From contig CAZAQS010000206.1 of assembly GCA_964486825.1 (NCBI GenBank), positions 1-8,663 of the forward strand: a stretch of DNA of 8,663 nucleotides. The letters are read 5' to 3'. Made by a program: the position numbers and the translations under genes. Shown in pieces: positions 1 through 6,416 of the stretch (the stretch's first letter is position 1; the number at the start of each line of letters is the position of its first letter). This DNA is from CAZAQS01 sp964486825 (GTDB lineage Bacteria > Chloroflexota > Anaerolineae > Anaerolineales > UBA4823). The notes beneath the pieces were generated by a model. It saw only the letters and a program-made list of their open reading frames with translations. It made no database searches and was not told where the DNA came from.

Positions 1-57
1 TAGAGCAGCGGACTCATAAGCCGTTGGTTGCGGGATCGAGTCCCGCCCTCGCCACCA
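1..57 (+). tRNA. tRNA with CAT anticodon (Met or Ile2), 5' end missing
   Basis: Only the 3' part is present: the end of the D arm, the anticodon arm with loop CTCATAA (anticodon CAT), a short variable loop, a T stem GCGGG/CCCGC around loop ATCGAGT, the 3' acceptor strand CCTCGCC, and an encoded ACCA. The missing acceptor half would have to read about GGCGAGG. A CAT anticodon serves elongator Met, initiator Met or the lysidine-modified Ile2 tRNA. The visible part cannot separate elongator Met from Ile2, and the identity bases of the acceptor stem are outside the window. Two oddities: T-loop position 54 is A instead of the nearly universal T, and the last anticodon-stem pair (31-39) is A with G. 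Confidence 0.9.
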
Positions 58-80
58 GGAATTATCTATCCCCTTGCCTT

Positions 81-115
81 AAGGGCTGTCAGGAATGAAA
101 TTCGGGACAGCCCTT
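81..115. terminator. Inverted repeat between the tRNA and apgM, possible terminator
   Basis: A perfect 10-bp inverted repeat, AAGGGCTGTC (81-90) and GACAGCCCTT (106-115), with a 15-base loop that itself contains GAAT/ATTC. It lies between the tRNA 3' end and the apgM stop codon, so it can serve convergent transcripts from both sides. The T-tract is weak on both strands (only TTTGAATTT on the plus side), so intrinsic termination is inferred from position and stem strength. Confidence 0.5.
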
Positions 116-125
116 TGAATTTAAA

Positions 126-1331
126 TCAAGCGCCATATTTGTTAAGCCTCCCGGCGTTTGCCAGGGCGAGCGGTAGCAGGTCTACGGCGGGTAGGCGCGG
201 GCCGAGCCCGCCGCTCAGGCAGTCCTTTTCCCCAAAGCGCTGAACGCCATCCGGCCGGCAGTACTTCGACCAGAGCAGCACCGGTACGGGATGCCAGCTA
301 TGCGATTTCAGGTAGGCCGGGGTCGAATGGTCGCCCGTTACCACGACTACATCCGGATTTAAGGCCATGACCCGAGGGATAAACGAGTCGGCTTCCTCGA
401 TCAGCGCCGTCTTGCGCTCGAAATCCCCATCCTCTCCGGCGCTGTCAATCCTCTTTACATGTACGTAGAAGAAATCGTAATCTTCCCAATATGTTTCCAG
501 GGTGTCGAAAAGCTCCTGGGTGCGCTGACCGGCCTCAAGGATATCCATTCCAACCAGCCGGGAAAGTCCTTTATACATGGGATATTGGGCGATGGCAGCC
601 GCATTAAGCCCAAATACATTCCCCATTTGAGGCAGGTGCGGCTTCATTGAGAAACCCCGGAAGAAGACCATGTTGGCAGGCTCCTGCCCGGCCAGGGTTG
701 CCCGAGCTTGTTCGGTGAACTCATTCACCAGGCGGGCCGTCTCACTTGCTTCGGGCGCCAGCGCTTCCGCACGAGCTACTTCAACGTTGACTCCTTGCGG
801 GTCTGTCCCACTGATTTCCCCTGACAAGCCTTCGCCTCTCAGAACCAACAGAACCCGGTATTCTTTGATCGGTTCGATAAAGATCTCCACCCCGGGGATC
901 TTTATCTGGCGCAGGCGGTGGGTCAGTTCGATGTTCTTCTCCGTGCTGATCCGTCCTGCCCGGCGGTCGGTGATCTTACCGTCTGTATCGATTGTAGCGT
1001 AGTTGCCGCGCGCGGCCACATCATCTGGCCCCAGGTCGAAGCCAATGCCCATGCCCTCTAATACACCCCTTCCTATGAAATAGCGGAAAGGGTCATAGCC
1101 GAATAATGCCAGGTGAGCTGGCCCGCTGCCGGGTGTGATCCCCGTCCCAATCACCTGGTGCAACCCGCAAACGCCATCCAGAGCCAGCCTGTCGAGGTGT
1201 GGTGTTTGGGCTGCTTCCAGTTCAGTCGGTCCACCTGCTTCCCTTGGAAGGCCTCCCAAACCATCCATGACCAGCAGGACGATTTTTGATCTGGATGGAT
1301 TCAATAACTTTTTGATTTCGTTCAATTCCAC
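126..1331 (-). CDS. apgM: 2,3-bisphosphoglycerate-independent phosphoglycerate mutase, archaeal type (ApgM)
   Basis: Interconverts 3-phosphoglycerate and 2-phosphoglycerate in cytosolic glycolysis and gluconeogenesis. The 401-aa product has the length and motif order of the ApgM family within the alkaline-phosphatase-like metalloenzyme superfamily. An N-terminal metal-binding segment VMDGLGGLP (Asp23) is followed by ITPGSGPAHLALFGYDP around the likely nucleophile Ser69. Next come RGNYATID and DRRAGR (about 108-127). HVKRIDSAGEDGD (about 291-303) and VVTGDHSTP (about 330-338, Asp334 and His335) complete the two-metal site, with SHSWHP (His347) after it. In the 291-303 motif Glu300 sits where some archaeal members have His. 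The start is GTG at 1331, with GAAAGGAG 7 bases upstream. Transcription is divergent from the PRC-barrel gene and ends facing the tRNA. Function is inferred from motifs; confidence is high. Confidence 0.93.
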   Translation of the reverse strand: MELNEIKKLLNPSRSKIVLLVMDGLGGLPREAGGPTELEAAQTPHLDRLALDGVCGLHQVIGTGITPGSGPAHLALFGYDPFRYFIGRGVLEGMGIGFDLGPDDVAARGNYATIDTDGKITDRRAGRISTEKNIELTHRLRQIKIPGVEIFIEPIKEYRVLLVLRGEGLSGEISGTDPQGVNVEVARAEALAPEASETARLVNEFTEQARATLAGQEPANMVFFRGFSMKPHLPQMGNVFGLNAAAIAQYPMYKGLSRLVGMDILEAGQRTQELFDTLETYWEDYDFFYVHVKRIDSAGEDGDFERKTALIEEADSFIPRVMALNPDVVVVTGDHSTPAYLKSHSWHPVPVLLWSKYCRPDGVQRFGEKDCLSGGLGPRLPAVDLLPLALANAGRLNKYGA

Positions 1332-1360
1332 AGGATTGCTCCTTTCTTGTCCCCTTATAA

Positions 1361-1389
1361 AGTCTATTTTACTCTCCTATTCCACTCAA
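1361..1389 (-). promoter_or_regulatory. Candidate sigma-70-type promoter for apgM
   Basis: Read on the minus strand, TTGAGT (1389-1384) is followed by exactly 17 bases and then TAGACT (1366-1361). This predicts a start of transcription about 1354 and a leader of roughly 20-25 bases to the GTG. The hexamers are near-copies of those driving the divergent gene. Inferred from sequence only. Confidence 0.55.
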
Positions 1390-1391
1390 TC

Positions 1392-1403
1392 AGGGATTTC
1401 CCT
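1392..1403. promoter_or_regulatory. Palindrome next to the apgM -35 element, possible operator
   Basis: AGGGATTTCCCT is a 5-bp inverted repeat (AGGGA/TCCCT) around TT. It ends two bases from the minus-strand -35 hexamer. A similar palindrome lies in the equivalent place next to the opposite promoter, which suggests a shared DNA-binding regulator. No regulator gene is visible in the window. Confidence 0.4.
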
Positions 1404-1415
1404 AATCCTACGTTA

Positions 1416-1428
1416 AGGGTTTTCCCCT
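1416..1428. promoter_or_regulatory. Second palindrome, next to the plus-strand -35 element
   Basis: AGGGTTTTCCCCT can pair AGGG with CCCT and stops one base before the plus-strand -35 hexamer. It is the mirror-image partner of the palindrome at 1392-1403: read toward its own promoter, each starts AGGG, has CCC at offset 9-11, and runs into ATTGAG at the same offset. Confidence 0.4.
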
Positions 1429-1429
1429 A

Positions 1430-1458
1430 TTGAGATATACGTGTTCAACCTTTAGACT
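1430..1458 (+). promoter_or_regulatory. Candidate sigma-70-type promoter for the PRC-barrel gene
   Basis: TTGAGA (1430-1435), a 17-base spacer and TAGACT (1453-1458). The predicted transcription start is near 1465, which leaves a leader of about 105 bases before the ATG at 1572. I see no obvious riboswitch or strong hairpin in that leader. Confidence 0.55.
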
Positions 1459-1559
1459 AGAAGTATATCCGCCGTGAGGGAAACATCTGCATCCTTCTGG
1501 CGCCTTTGGAAGAGATTAGTCGAAAGACGAATCGACGTGAACTGGACTAATTGTATTAC

Positions 1560-1565
1560 GAGGAG
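1560..1565 (+). promoter_or_regulatory. Ribosome binding site that fixes the start of the PRC-barrel gene
   Basis: GAGGAG with a 6-base gap to ATG at 1572. The frame is also open from a TTG at 1551, but that codon lies upstream of this site and has no ribosome binding site of its own, so the ATG is preferred. Confidence 0.7.
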
Positions 1566-1571
1566 TGGGAT

Positions 1572-2024
1572 ATGAGCGAGGGTAGATTTGGTAGCGAGAT
1601 GGATGATAATATTTTGATGAAAATCCATGAAGGCATGAAAGTCTACGACCGGGACGATGAGGAACTGGGCGTCGTGGATCGCGTCTACTTCGGTACGGTT
1701 AGCGAGGAAAGCCAGGCGCGGGGTGAAGGACCCGCTTCAACCACCCGTGCAGACGCTCCTGGAATGGCGGACGATCCCGGGGAAGTGTTCGGGATGGCAG
1801 GTGAAGACCCGGCTGCCATCGATTTTGCTTTTGGGGGCGGGATTTCTCCCTCAGAAACCAGTGGTTCGGAAGTCCGAGAGCTGCTTCTCAGGCATGGTTT
1901 CATCCGCATCAACTCCCGGGGATTATTTGCCTCCGACCGGTATGTCATGCCAGACCAGATTGCAACTGTGTCTGGAGATCGTGTGCGGTTGAAGATGAGC
2001 AAGGACGAGCTTCGCGACAGATAA
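1572..2024 (+). CDS. PRC-barrel-like (DUF2171-type) small protein with a central low-complexity insert
   Basis: A 150-aa acidic soluble protein with no signal peptide or membrane segment. Residues about 18-41 (IHEGMKVYDRDDEELGVVD, then RVYFG) have the opening pattern of PRC-barrel/DUF2171 domains: GM.VYD.DGE.LG.V..V. Residues about 107-150 supply the closing strands: GFIRINSRGLFASDRYVMP, then DQIATVSGDRVRLKMSKDEL. Between them lies a roughly 65-residue Gly/Ala/Ser/Pro/Asp-rich stretch that looks disordered. PRC-barrel proteins occur in RNA processing, photosynthetic reaction centres and stress contexts, so the family does not fix a role here. The gene is divergent from apgM with a mirrored promoter, which hints at co-regulation. 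It is monocistronic as far as can be seen, because 346 noncoding bases separate it from coxB. The domain call is by pattern and moderately sure; the cellular role is unknown. Confidence 0.75.
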   Translation: MSEGRFGSEMDDNILMKIHEGMKVYDRDDEELGVVDRVYFGTVSEESQARGEGPASTTRADAPGMADDPGEVFGMAGEDPAAIDFAFGGGISPSETSGSEVRELLLRHGFIRINSRGLFASDRYVMPDQIATVSGDRVRLKMSKDELRDR

Positions 2025-2217
2025 CTGAAATATGATAAAATTTATCTAATATAAGCTGTTTCTATCATCCTGCCCGCCAGGGGGCGATTTCCAGGATTGA
2101 AACAGGCCAGGGGGAAAAAGGGGAAAGATGCTTGGCACTCGCGCGCTTCGTCCGCACACAGCCATTTATCATTCATTTTATAAGTCGAAACATGGTCCTG
2201 TTATTAATTTCCCTTTT

Positions 2218-2243
2218 TAGCCGGTCAATTCGTTAACCGGCTA
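2218..2243. repeat. Hairpin with TTCG tetraloop ahead of coxB
   Basis: TAGCCGGT (2218-2225) pairs perfectly with ACCGGCTA (2236-2243). After one C/A mismatch, AA/TT closes a TTCG loop. A T-run (CCCTTTTT) precedes the hairpin on the plus strand instead of following it, so it is not a standard terminator in either direction. It could end the PRC-barrel transcript by another route or be a leader element for the oxidase operon. Confidence 0.5.
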
Positions 2244-2359
2244 TCTTACAACTGATCCCTCTCCGCTCGATCTTAACCATATAGATTGATTGGCGGATTT
2301 ATGAACGCCCCGGGCCTCTGTTACAGGTACAAAAACTGGCTAGAATTTTCAATTGAACC

Positions 2360-2368
2360 AGGAGGTGA
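2360..2368 (+). promoter_or_regulatory. Full-length Shine-Dalgarno that fixes the coxB start
   Basis: AGGAGGTGA matches the complete anti-Shine-Dalgarno of 16S rRNA. Its GGAGG core lies 5 bases before GTG at 2371. The upstream TTG (2353) overlaps or precedes the site, and the next ATG (2392) is 26 bases past the core, so GTG 2371 is the best start. Confidence 0.8.
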
Positions 2369-2370
2369 AG

Positions 2371-3459
2371 GTGAATCCAACGGACGATTCAATGTTCCTA
2401 CCAAAAAAACAATACACCCAAGTGCGATTCCTACCTCGACGGTTGGTCCTGTTAGGCATGCTTGCATGCATCCTATGGCTGAGTGGTTGCGCGCCGGCCA
2501 CCAATATCGCTGGCATTCCGAACGCATTGGACACCCGCGGCCCGGTCTCTTCTGTTATCGCTACGGAATGGTGGATCCAGTTGGCTTTGGGGTCGGTTGT
2601 TTACCTGGTTGTTGTTGGGATCCTACTTTATATTGTGTTTTCCCGAGGGATCCGTGATCGCAGGACAGGTGATGTGGAGGTTTTGCATGAAACGGGAGAC
2701 CGGGGGATGGCCTGGATCTTATGGGGCGGGGTGATTCTTCCTGTCATTATCCTGGCAGGACTGCTTGGGTTATCCATTTATGGCCATATTCGTTTAGCGG
2801 GACCCGACGAACCGCCTGTCTTGCAGGTAGAAGTGATCGGGCACCGCTGGTGGTGGGAGGTACGCTACCCAGACGAAGGCATCGTCTCTGCCAACGAGAT
2901 CCATATCCCGGTTGGACGACCGGTTGAGATCCACCTCACTTCCAGGGATGTCATCCACAGTTTTTGGGTTCCACAATTGGCTGGAAAGCTGGACCTGAAC
3001 CCAGGCGAAACCAACTCGATGTGGCTACAAGCTAACGAACCAGGTATCTACAGGGGCATTTGCGCTGAATTCTGTGGCCTTCAACACGCCAATATGCAGT
3101 TCCTGGTCGTTGCTTCCTCCGAGGCGGCCTTCCAGGAATTTCTGGACCGCGAGCGACAGGATGCTCCTGAACCGGATGATGAGCAGGTCCTATTCGGACA
3201 GCAGGTTTTCCTGGGCTCTTCTTGCGTTTACTGCCACACGGTTCGGGGAACGAATGCAACTGGTGAGCTGGGGCCAGATCTTACCCATATAGCCAGCCGC
3301 TTGACCATAGGCGCAGGTATCCTCGAGAACAATCGCGGCAACCTGGCAGGATGGATCATCGACCCACAAACCTTCAAACCGGGCAACTTGATGCCCCCCA
3401 CCAACTTGACAGGCGCAGAGCTGCAAGCAATGCTGGCTTACCTGGATACTTTACGATAA
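2371..3459 (+). CDS. coxB: Cytochrome c oxidase subunit II with fused cytochrome c domain (caa3 type)
   Basis: Takes electrons from the respiratory chain into the heme-copper oxidase through its CuA centre. From the GTG start the protein has 362 aa. Residues 1-40 are a lipoprotein signal ending in LSGC (lipid-anchored Cys40). Two membrane helices follow at about 66-91 and 113-137. The extracytoplasmic cupredoxin domain carries the aromatic GHRWWWEV strand and the CuA ligands His196 (DVIHSFW) plus Cys231, Glu233, Cys235, His239 and Met242 in CAEFCGLQHANM. A class I cytochrome c domain is attached at the C terminus, with CVYCH (Cys285, Cys288, His289) and a probable axial Met341 in NLMPPTN. This is the caa3 arrangement. 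First gene of the oxidase operon; the fused subunit I/III gene starts 13 bases after its stop codon. All CuA and heme-binding residues are intact, so it should be functional. Confidence 0.96.
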   Translation: MNPTDDSMFLPKKQYTQVRFLPRRLVLLGMLACILWLSGCAPATNIAGIPNALDTRGPVSSVIATEWWIQLALGSVVYLVVVGILLYIVFSRGIRDRRTGDVEVLHETGDRGMAWILWGGVILPVIILAGLLGLSIYGHIRLAGPDEPPVLQVEVIGHRWWWEVRYPDEGIVSANEIHIPVGRPVEIHLTSRDVIHSFWVPQLAGKLDLNPGETNSMWLQANEPGIYRGICAEFCGLQHANMQFLVVASSEAAFQEFLDRERQDAPEPDDEQVLFGQQVFLGSSCVYCHTVRGTNATGELGPDLTHIASRLTIGAGILENNRGNLAGWIIDPQTFKPGNLMPPTNLTGAELQAMLAYLDTLR

Positions 3460-3472
3460 ATAAGGAGGCAAT

Positions 3473-5989
3473 GTGGCCACTGCTTTTACGAGAACGGACG
3501 TGCTCGATAGAGCCTGGCAAACCCCCCGCGGGTTCATCGGTTGGTTCATGCACGTCAACCACCGCTCCATGGGTATGCGCTATATCTTTACAGGCATTAT
3601 GTTTTTCATTCTGGCTGGCATAGCTGCCTTGCTGATGCGGATCCAGCTGGCAGTTCCTGACGCTCAATTCTTGAATCCAGACTTGTATAACCAGCTTTTT
3701 ACCCTGCATGGTACGACCATGATGTTCCTTTTTGGGGTCCCGATCATGGAAGGCATCGGCATCTACCTGGTGCCGCTGATGATCGGTGCACGGGATATGG
3801 CCTTTCCTCGCCTGAATGCCTTTGGTTATTACGTGTACCTGATTTCAGGATTGACGCTCTGGTTCAGCCTTTTGATTAACGAAGCGCCTGATGGGGGCTG
3901 GTTCAACTATGTGCCCCTTACCACCGAGCGCTTCTCCCCTGGCCTGGGGATAGATTTTTACGCAACGATGATCACATTTTTGGAAATCGCTGCCCTGGTA
4001 GCGGGAGTTGAGATCATCTTGACTATATTCCTGCTCCGAGCGCCTGGGATGTCCGCCAACCGTATCCCTCTGTTCGTATGGGCGCAGCTTGTGATGAGCT
4101 TCATGATTGTATTTGCTATGCCGCCCTTGATGGTAGGCAGCGTGGAGTTAGCCCTCGACCGGACCATTGGCACCCACTTTTTCAACGTGGAGCTGGGAGG
4201 GGACCCGCTCCTCTGGCAGCATTTGTTCTGGTTCTTCGGGCATCCGGAGGTATATATCATCTTCATTCCCGCCTTAGGAATTGTGTCTGCTGTATTGGCG
4301 ACTTTCTCTCGCCGCTCGATCGTCGGCTACGTTCCCCTGGTCATGTCTTTTGTTGCGATCGGCTTTTTCAGCTTCGGCTTGTGGGTGCACCATATGTATG
4401 CAGCCGGCCTTCCAACCCTGGGTTTGAGCTTCTTTACCGTGGCCAGTTTTGCGATCGCCGTCCCTAGCGGTATGCAGATATTCGCCGGGCTTGCAACCAT
4501 GTATTACGGCAGGTTGATCTTGAACGTCCCGATGCTGTTCATAATTGGATTCATCATCGTCTTCGTCCTGGGAGGCATCTCTGGAGTGATGATCGCTTCC
4601 GTGCCCTTCGATTGGCAGGTACATGATACCTATTTCATCGTAGCTCATTTCCATTACGTCCTGATCGGAGGGATGGTCTTCCCGCTCTTTGCCGGCATTT
4701 ATTACTGGTTCCCAAAAATGACCGGTCGGATGTTGAGTGAGGGATTGGGGAAATGGCATTTCTGGCTGTTCTTCATCGGGTTCAATATCACCTTCTTTAC
4801 CATGCATATCACCGGCTTCGTGGGAATGCCGCGCCGGGTCTATACCTTCCTGCCGGGCCTGGGCTGGGAATGGTTGAATATGATTTCTACTGTTGGCGCT
4901 TTCATCCTCGCCGCCGGAGTACTGGTATTTCTTGTGAATGCCATCAAGAGCTACTTCACTGGCCCTCTGGCAGGGGATAATCCGTGGAATGCAGGCACCC
5001 TGGAATGGGCCACCACATCCCCTCCTGCAAATTACAACTTTAACGTTGTCCCAAGTGTGCGCAGCCGGGAGCCTTTGTGGGACGAGATGCCTGATGATCC
5101 AGAATACCGGCGCGACCTGCAGGATCCAGACTACGAGCGTTTCGGTATGTTGGCTGACCGGCGGGAGACGGTGGGTACCTCCATTCTGGACGGTGTTCCC
5201 GTACAGCGCGTACATCTACCTGGCCCTACCATCATCCCATTTATTGCTGCCCTAACGGTCGCCTTCACCTTCATAGGGGTTATCTTTAACGTGATACTGC
5301 TTCCGATCGGGGGTCTGCTGTTCTTTGCGGTGGCAGTCGCCTGGCACTGGCCGCGCCGGCACCAGCGTGATATGGATTGGGTCAAGGCTGCTCCAGAAGG
5401 TGCGCTGCCCTCTAGCACGATTGCCGGTAGCCGGGGCATCTTGCCGCCTTTCTGGTGGGGGATGGGAGGCCTGATCCTGATCGAAACAGTCGTGTTTGCG
5501 TCACTGATCATGTCGTATTTCTATCTAAGGTCGGGGGCAGCTGAATGGCCTCTAGGAGGCATCGATCCCCCTGACCTGCTTCTGCCTACCATCAACGCCT
5601 TCATCCTGTTCGCCAGCAGTATCCCGATGTACCTGGCCGATTCGGGCATCAAAAAGGGCAACCAGACCCGCTTGAAGTATGGCTTGACTGCGGGTATCGT
5701 TCTGGCGATGATCTTCCTGGTACTGAAGTACATCGAGTACAGCGGGTTGGACTATAACTGGGCTACCAATGCATATGGTTCCATTGTCTGGACGATTACA
5801 GGTTTCCATAGCGCGCATGTGCTCGCTTTGGTACTGAAGACTATCGTTGTGGCTGTGCTGGCTTTCAAAGGTTACTTCAATGAAGAGCGACATTCGGCGG
5901 TTGATGCTAACGGATTGTATTGGCATTTCGTGGTCATCGTTTGGGTGCCCCTGTTTTTCACCCTGTACATTGCCCCGCGCTTGATATGA
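3473..5989 (+). CDS. coxA: Cytochrome c oxidase, fused subunits I and III
   Basis: Catalytic membrane core that reduces O2 to water. It has 838 aa, against about 530-620 for subunit I alone. Residues about 25-520 form subunit I: His79 and His394 (low-spin heme), His392 (heme a3), His257, His306 and His307 (CuB), Glu259 and Tyr261 in GHPEVY, and HDTYF at the Mg/propionate region. About 585-627 adds two extra helices, subunit IV-like in position. About 655-838 is subunit III, with ETVVFASLIMSYFY, FHSAHVLAL and YWHFVVIVW. D-channel entry Asp108 is kept (GARDMAFPRLN), but Ile97 occupies an expected Asn site. Gln335 (PSGMQIF) stands where the K-channel Lys is usual, and Ser332 replaces the neighbouring Thr. 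The start is GTG with AAGGAGG 4 bases upstream; an ATG two bases earlier is in another frame. I/III fusions are known, for example in Thermus caa3. Assigned with high confidence. Confidence 0.97.
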   Translation: MATAFTRTDVLDRAWQTPRGFIGWFMHVNHRSMGMRYIFTGIMFFILAGIAALLMRIQLAVPDAQFLNPDLYNQLFTLHGTTMMFLFGVPIMEGIGIYLVPLMIGARDMAFPRLNAFGYYVYLISGLTLWFSLLINEAPDGGWFNYVPLTTERFSPGLGIDFYATMITFLEIAALVAGVEIILTIFLLRAPGMSANRIPLFVWAQLVMSFMIVFAMPPLMVGSVELALDRTIGTHFFNVELGGDPLLWQHLFWFFGHPEVYIIFIPALGIVSAVLATFSRRSIVGYVPLVMSFVAIGFFSFGLWVHHMYAAGLPTLGLSFFTVASFAIAVPSGMQIFAGLATMYYGRLILNVPMLFIIGFIIVFVLGGISGVMIASVPFDWQVHDTYFIVAHFHYVLIGGMVFPLFAGIYYWFPKMTGRMLSEGLGKWHFWLFFIGFNITFFTMHITGFVGMPRRVYTFLPGLGWEWLNMISTVGAFILAAGVLVFLVNAIKSYFTGPLAGDNPWNAGTLEWATTSPPANYNFNVVPSVRSREPLWDEMPDDPEYRRDLQDPDYERFGMLADRRETVGTSILDGVPVQRVHLPGPTIIPFIAALTVAFTFIGVIFNVILLPIGGLLFFAVAVAWHWPRRHQRDMDWVKAAPEGALPSSTIAGSRGILPPFWWGMGGLILIETVVFASLIMSYFYLRSGAAEWPLGGIDPPDLLLPTINAFILFASSIPMYLADSGIKKGNQTRLKYGLTAGIVLAMIFLVLKYIEYSGLDYNWATNAYGSIVWTITGFHSAHVLALVLKTIVVAVLAFKGYFNEERHSAVDANGLYWHFVVIVWVPLFFTLYIAPRLI

Positions 5990-6011
5990 GACCGGGAAAA
6001 AGGAGCAGTTG

Positions 6012-6416
6012 ATGGAGCATTCACAGATACCGGTAAGTAATAAGCGTTTATGGTTTGGGATTGGGGCAGCCGCAGTAGCCTGGGCGCTGCACCTGGTTAT
6101 CGTCTACGGTTTCCAGTCCACGGCTTGCCATTGGGGTTTTCTGCAGTTCGATATCCTGGGTATCAATGCATTGCGCCTGGCGCTCCTGGCGCTTACCATC
6201 CTGGCAGGCGCAATTGTCGTCTCTGGCGGATTGACATCTTATAGAAATAACCGACGCCTGGAGGAGGGTGGAGCTCGTGAAGCCGGGGAGCCTGAGGGTC
6301 GATACCTGTTTATGACCCAGGTCGGAATCCTCTTGAGCGCTCTCTTCTTGCTGTCCATCGTCTTCTCCCTCTTTCCGATCTTACTACTCGACCAATGCGC
6401 TCCTTATTGGTGGTAA
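6012..6416 (+). CDS. Small membrane protein of the oxidase operon, function unknown
   Basis: A 134-aa protein with three predicted membrane helices, at about residues 14-35, 53-74 and 101-126. A charged, Gly/Glu/Arg-rich loop (about 78-98) lies between the second and third. Cys39 follows the first helix (STACHWGF) and Cys129 lies next to the C terminus (DQCAPYWW). With the usual topology these two would be on the same extracytoplasmic side, so a disulfide or metal site is conceivable. The motif AWALHLVIVYG resembles small uncharacterised membrane proteins next to CtaG in other oxidase clusters, but I cannot name a family. ATG 6012 is chosen over TTG 6009 because AGGAG lies 6 bases upstream of it. 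It sits 22 bases after coxA and overlaps the CtaG gene, so an assembly or accessory role is likely but unproven. Confidence 0.85.
   Translation: MEHSQIPVSNKRLWFGIGAAAVAWALHLVIVYGFQSTACHWGFLQFDILGINALRLALLALTILAGAIVVSGGLTSYRNNRRLEEGGAREAGEPEGRYLFMTQVGILLSALFLLSIVFSLFPILLLDQCAPYWW

Larger units (their letters stand above)
2025..2370. other. Noncoding region upstream of the oxidase operon
   Basis: No convincing gene lies in these 346 bases. Contents: an AT-rich start with GATAAA-A-TTTATC (2034-2046), which fits an operator-like or chance palindrome; an inverted repeat ATCCTG (2067-2072) / CAGGAT (2092-2097) enclosing a small CGCC/GGCG hairpin (2075-2086); a stronger hairpin at 2218-2243; and a weak -10-like TAGAAT (2341-2346) with only a poor -35 partner (about 2318-2323). 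The oxidase operon promoter probably lies here, but I cannot place it with confidence. Confidence 0.6.

Noticed and set aside
2067..2097. ATCCTG/CAGGAT inverted repeat with an inner CGCC/GGCG hairpin as a terminator of the PRC-barrel gene
   Set aside because: The stems are short with large internal mismatches and no T-tract follows, so the evidence is too weak for a terminator call.
2353..2373. TTG at 2353 as the coxB start
   Set aside because: It overlaps the region just upstream of the ribosome binding site and would put AGGAGGTGA inside the coding sequence. GTG 2371 has ideal spacing and still gives a complete lipoprotein signal.
2286..2657. 123-aa plus-strand frame starting upstream of coxB
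   Set aside because: It runs out of frame through the coxB signal peptide and first helix and has no recognisable protein features. The coxB frame has a full Shine-Dalgarno, lipobox and conserved domains.
4274..5215. 313-aa open frame on the minus strand opposite coxA
   Set aside because: It lies wholly inside the highly conserved oxidase gene, is rich in His, Gln and Asp without domain logic, and has no ribosome binding site. It is an antisense shadow.
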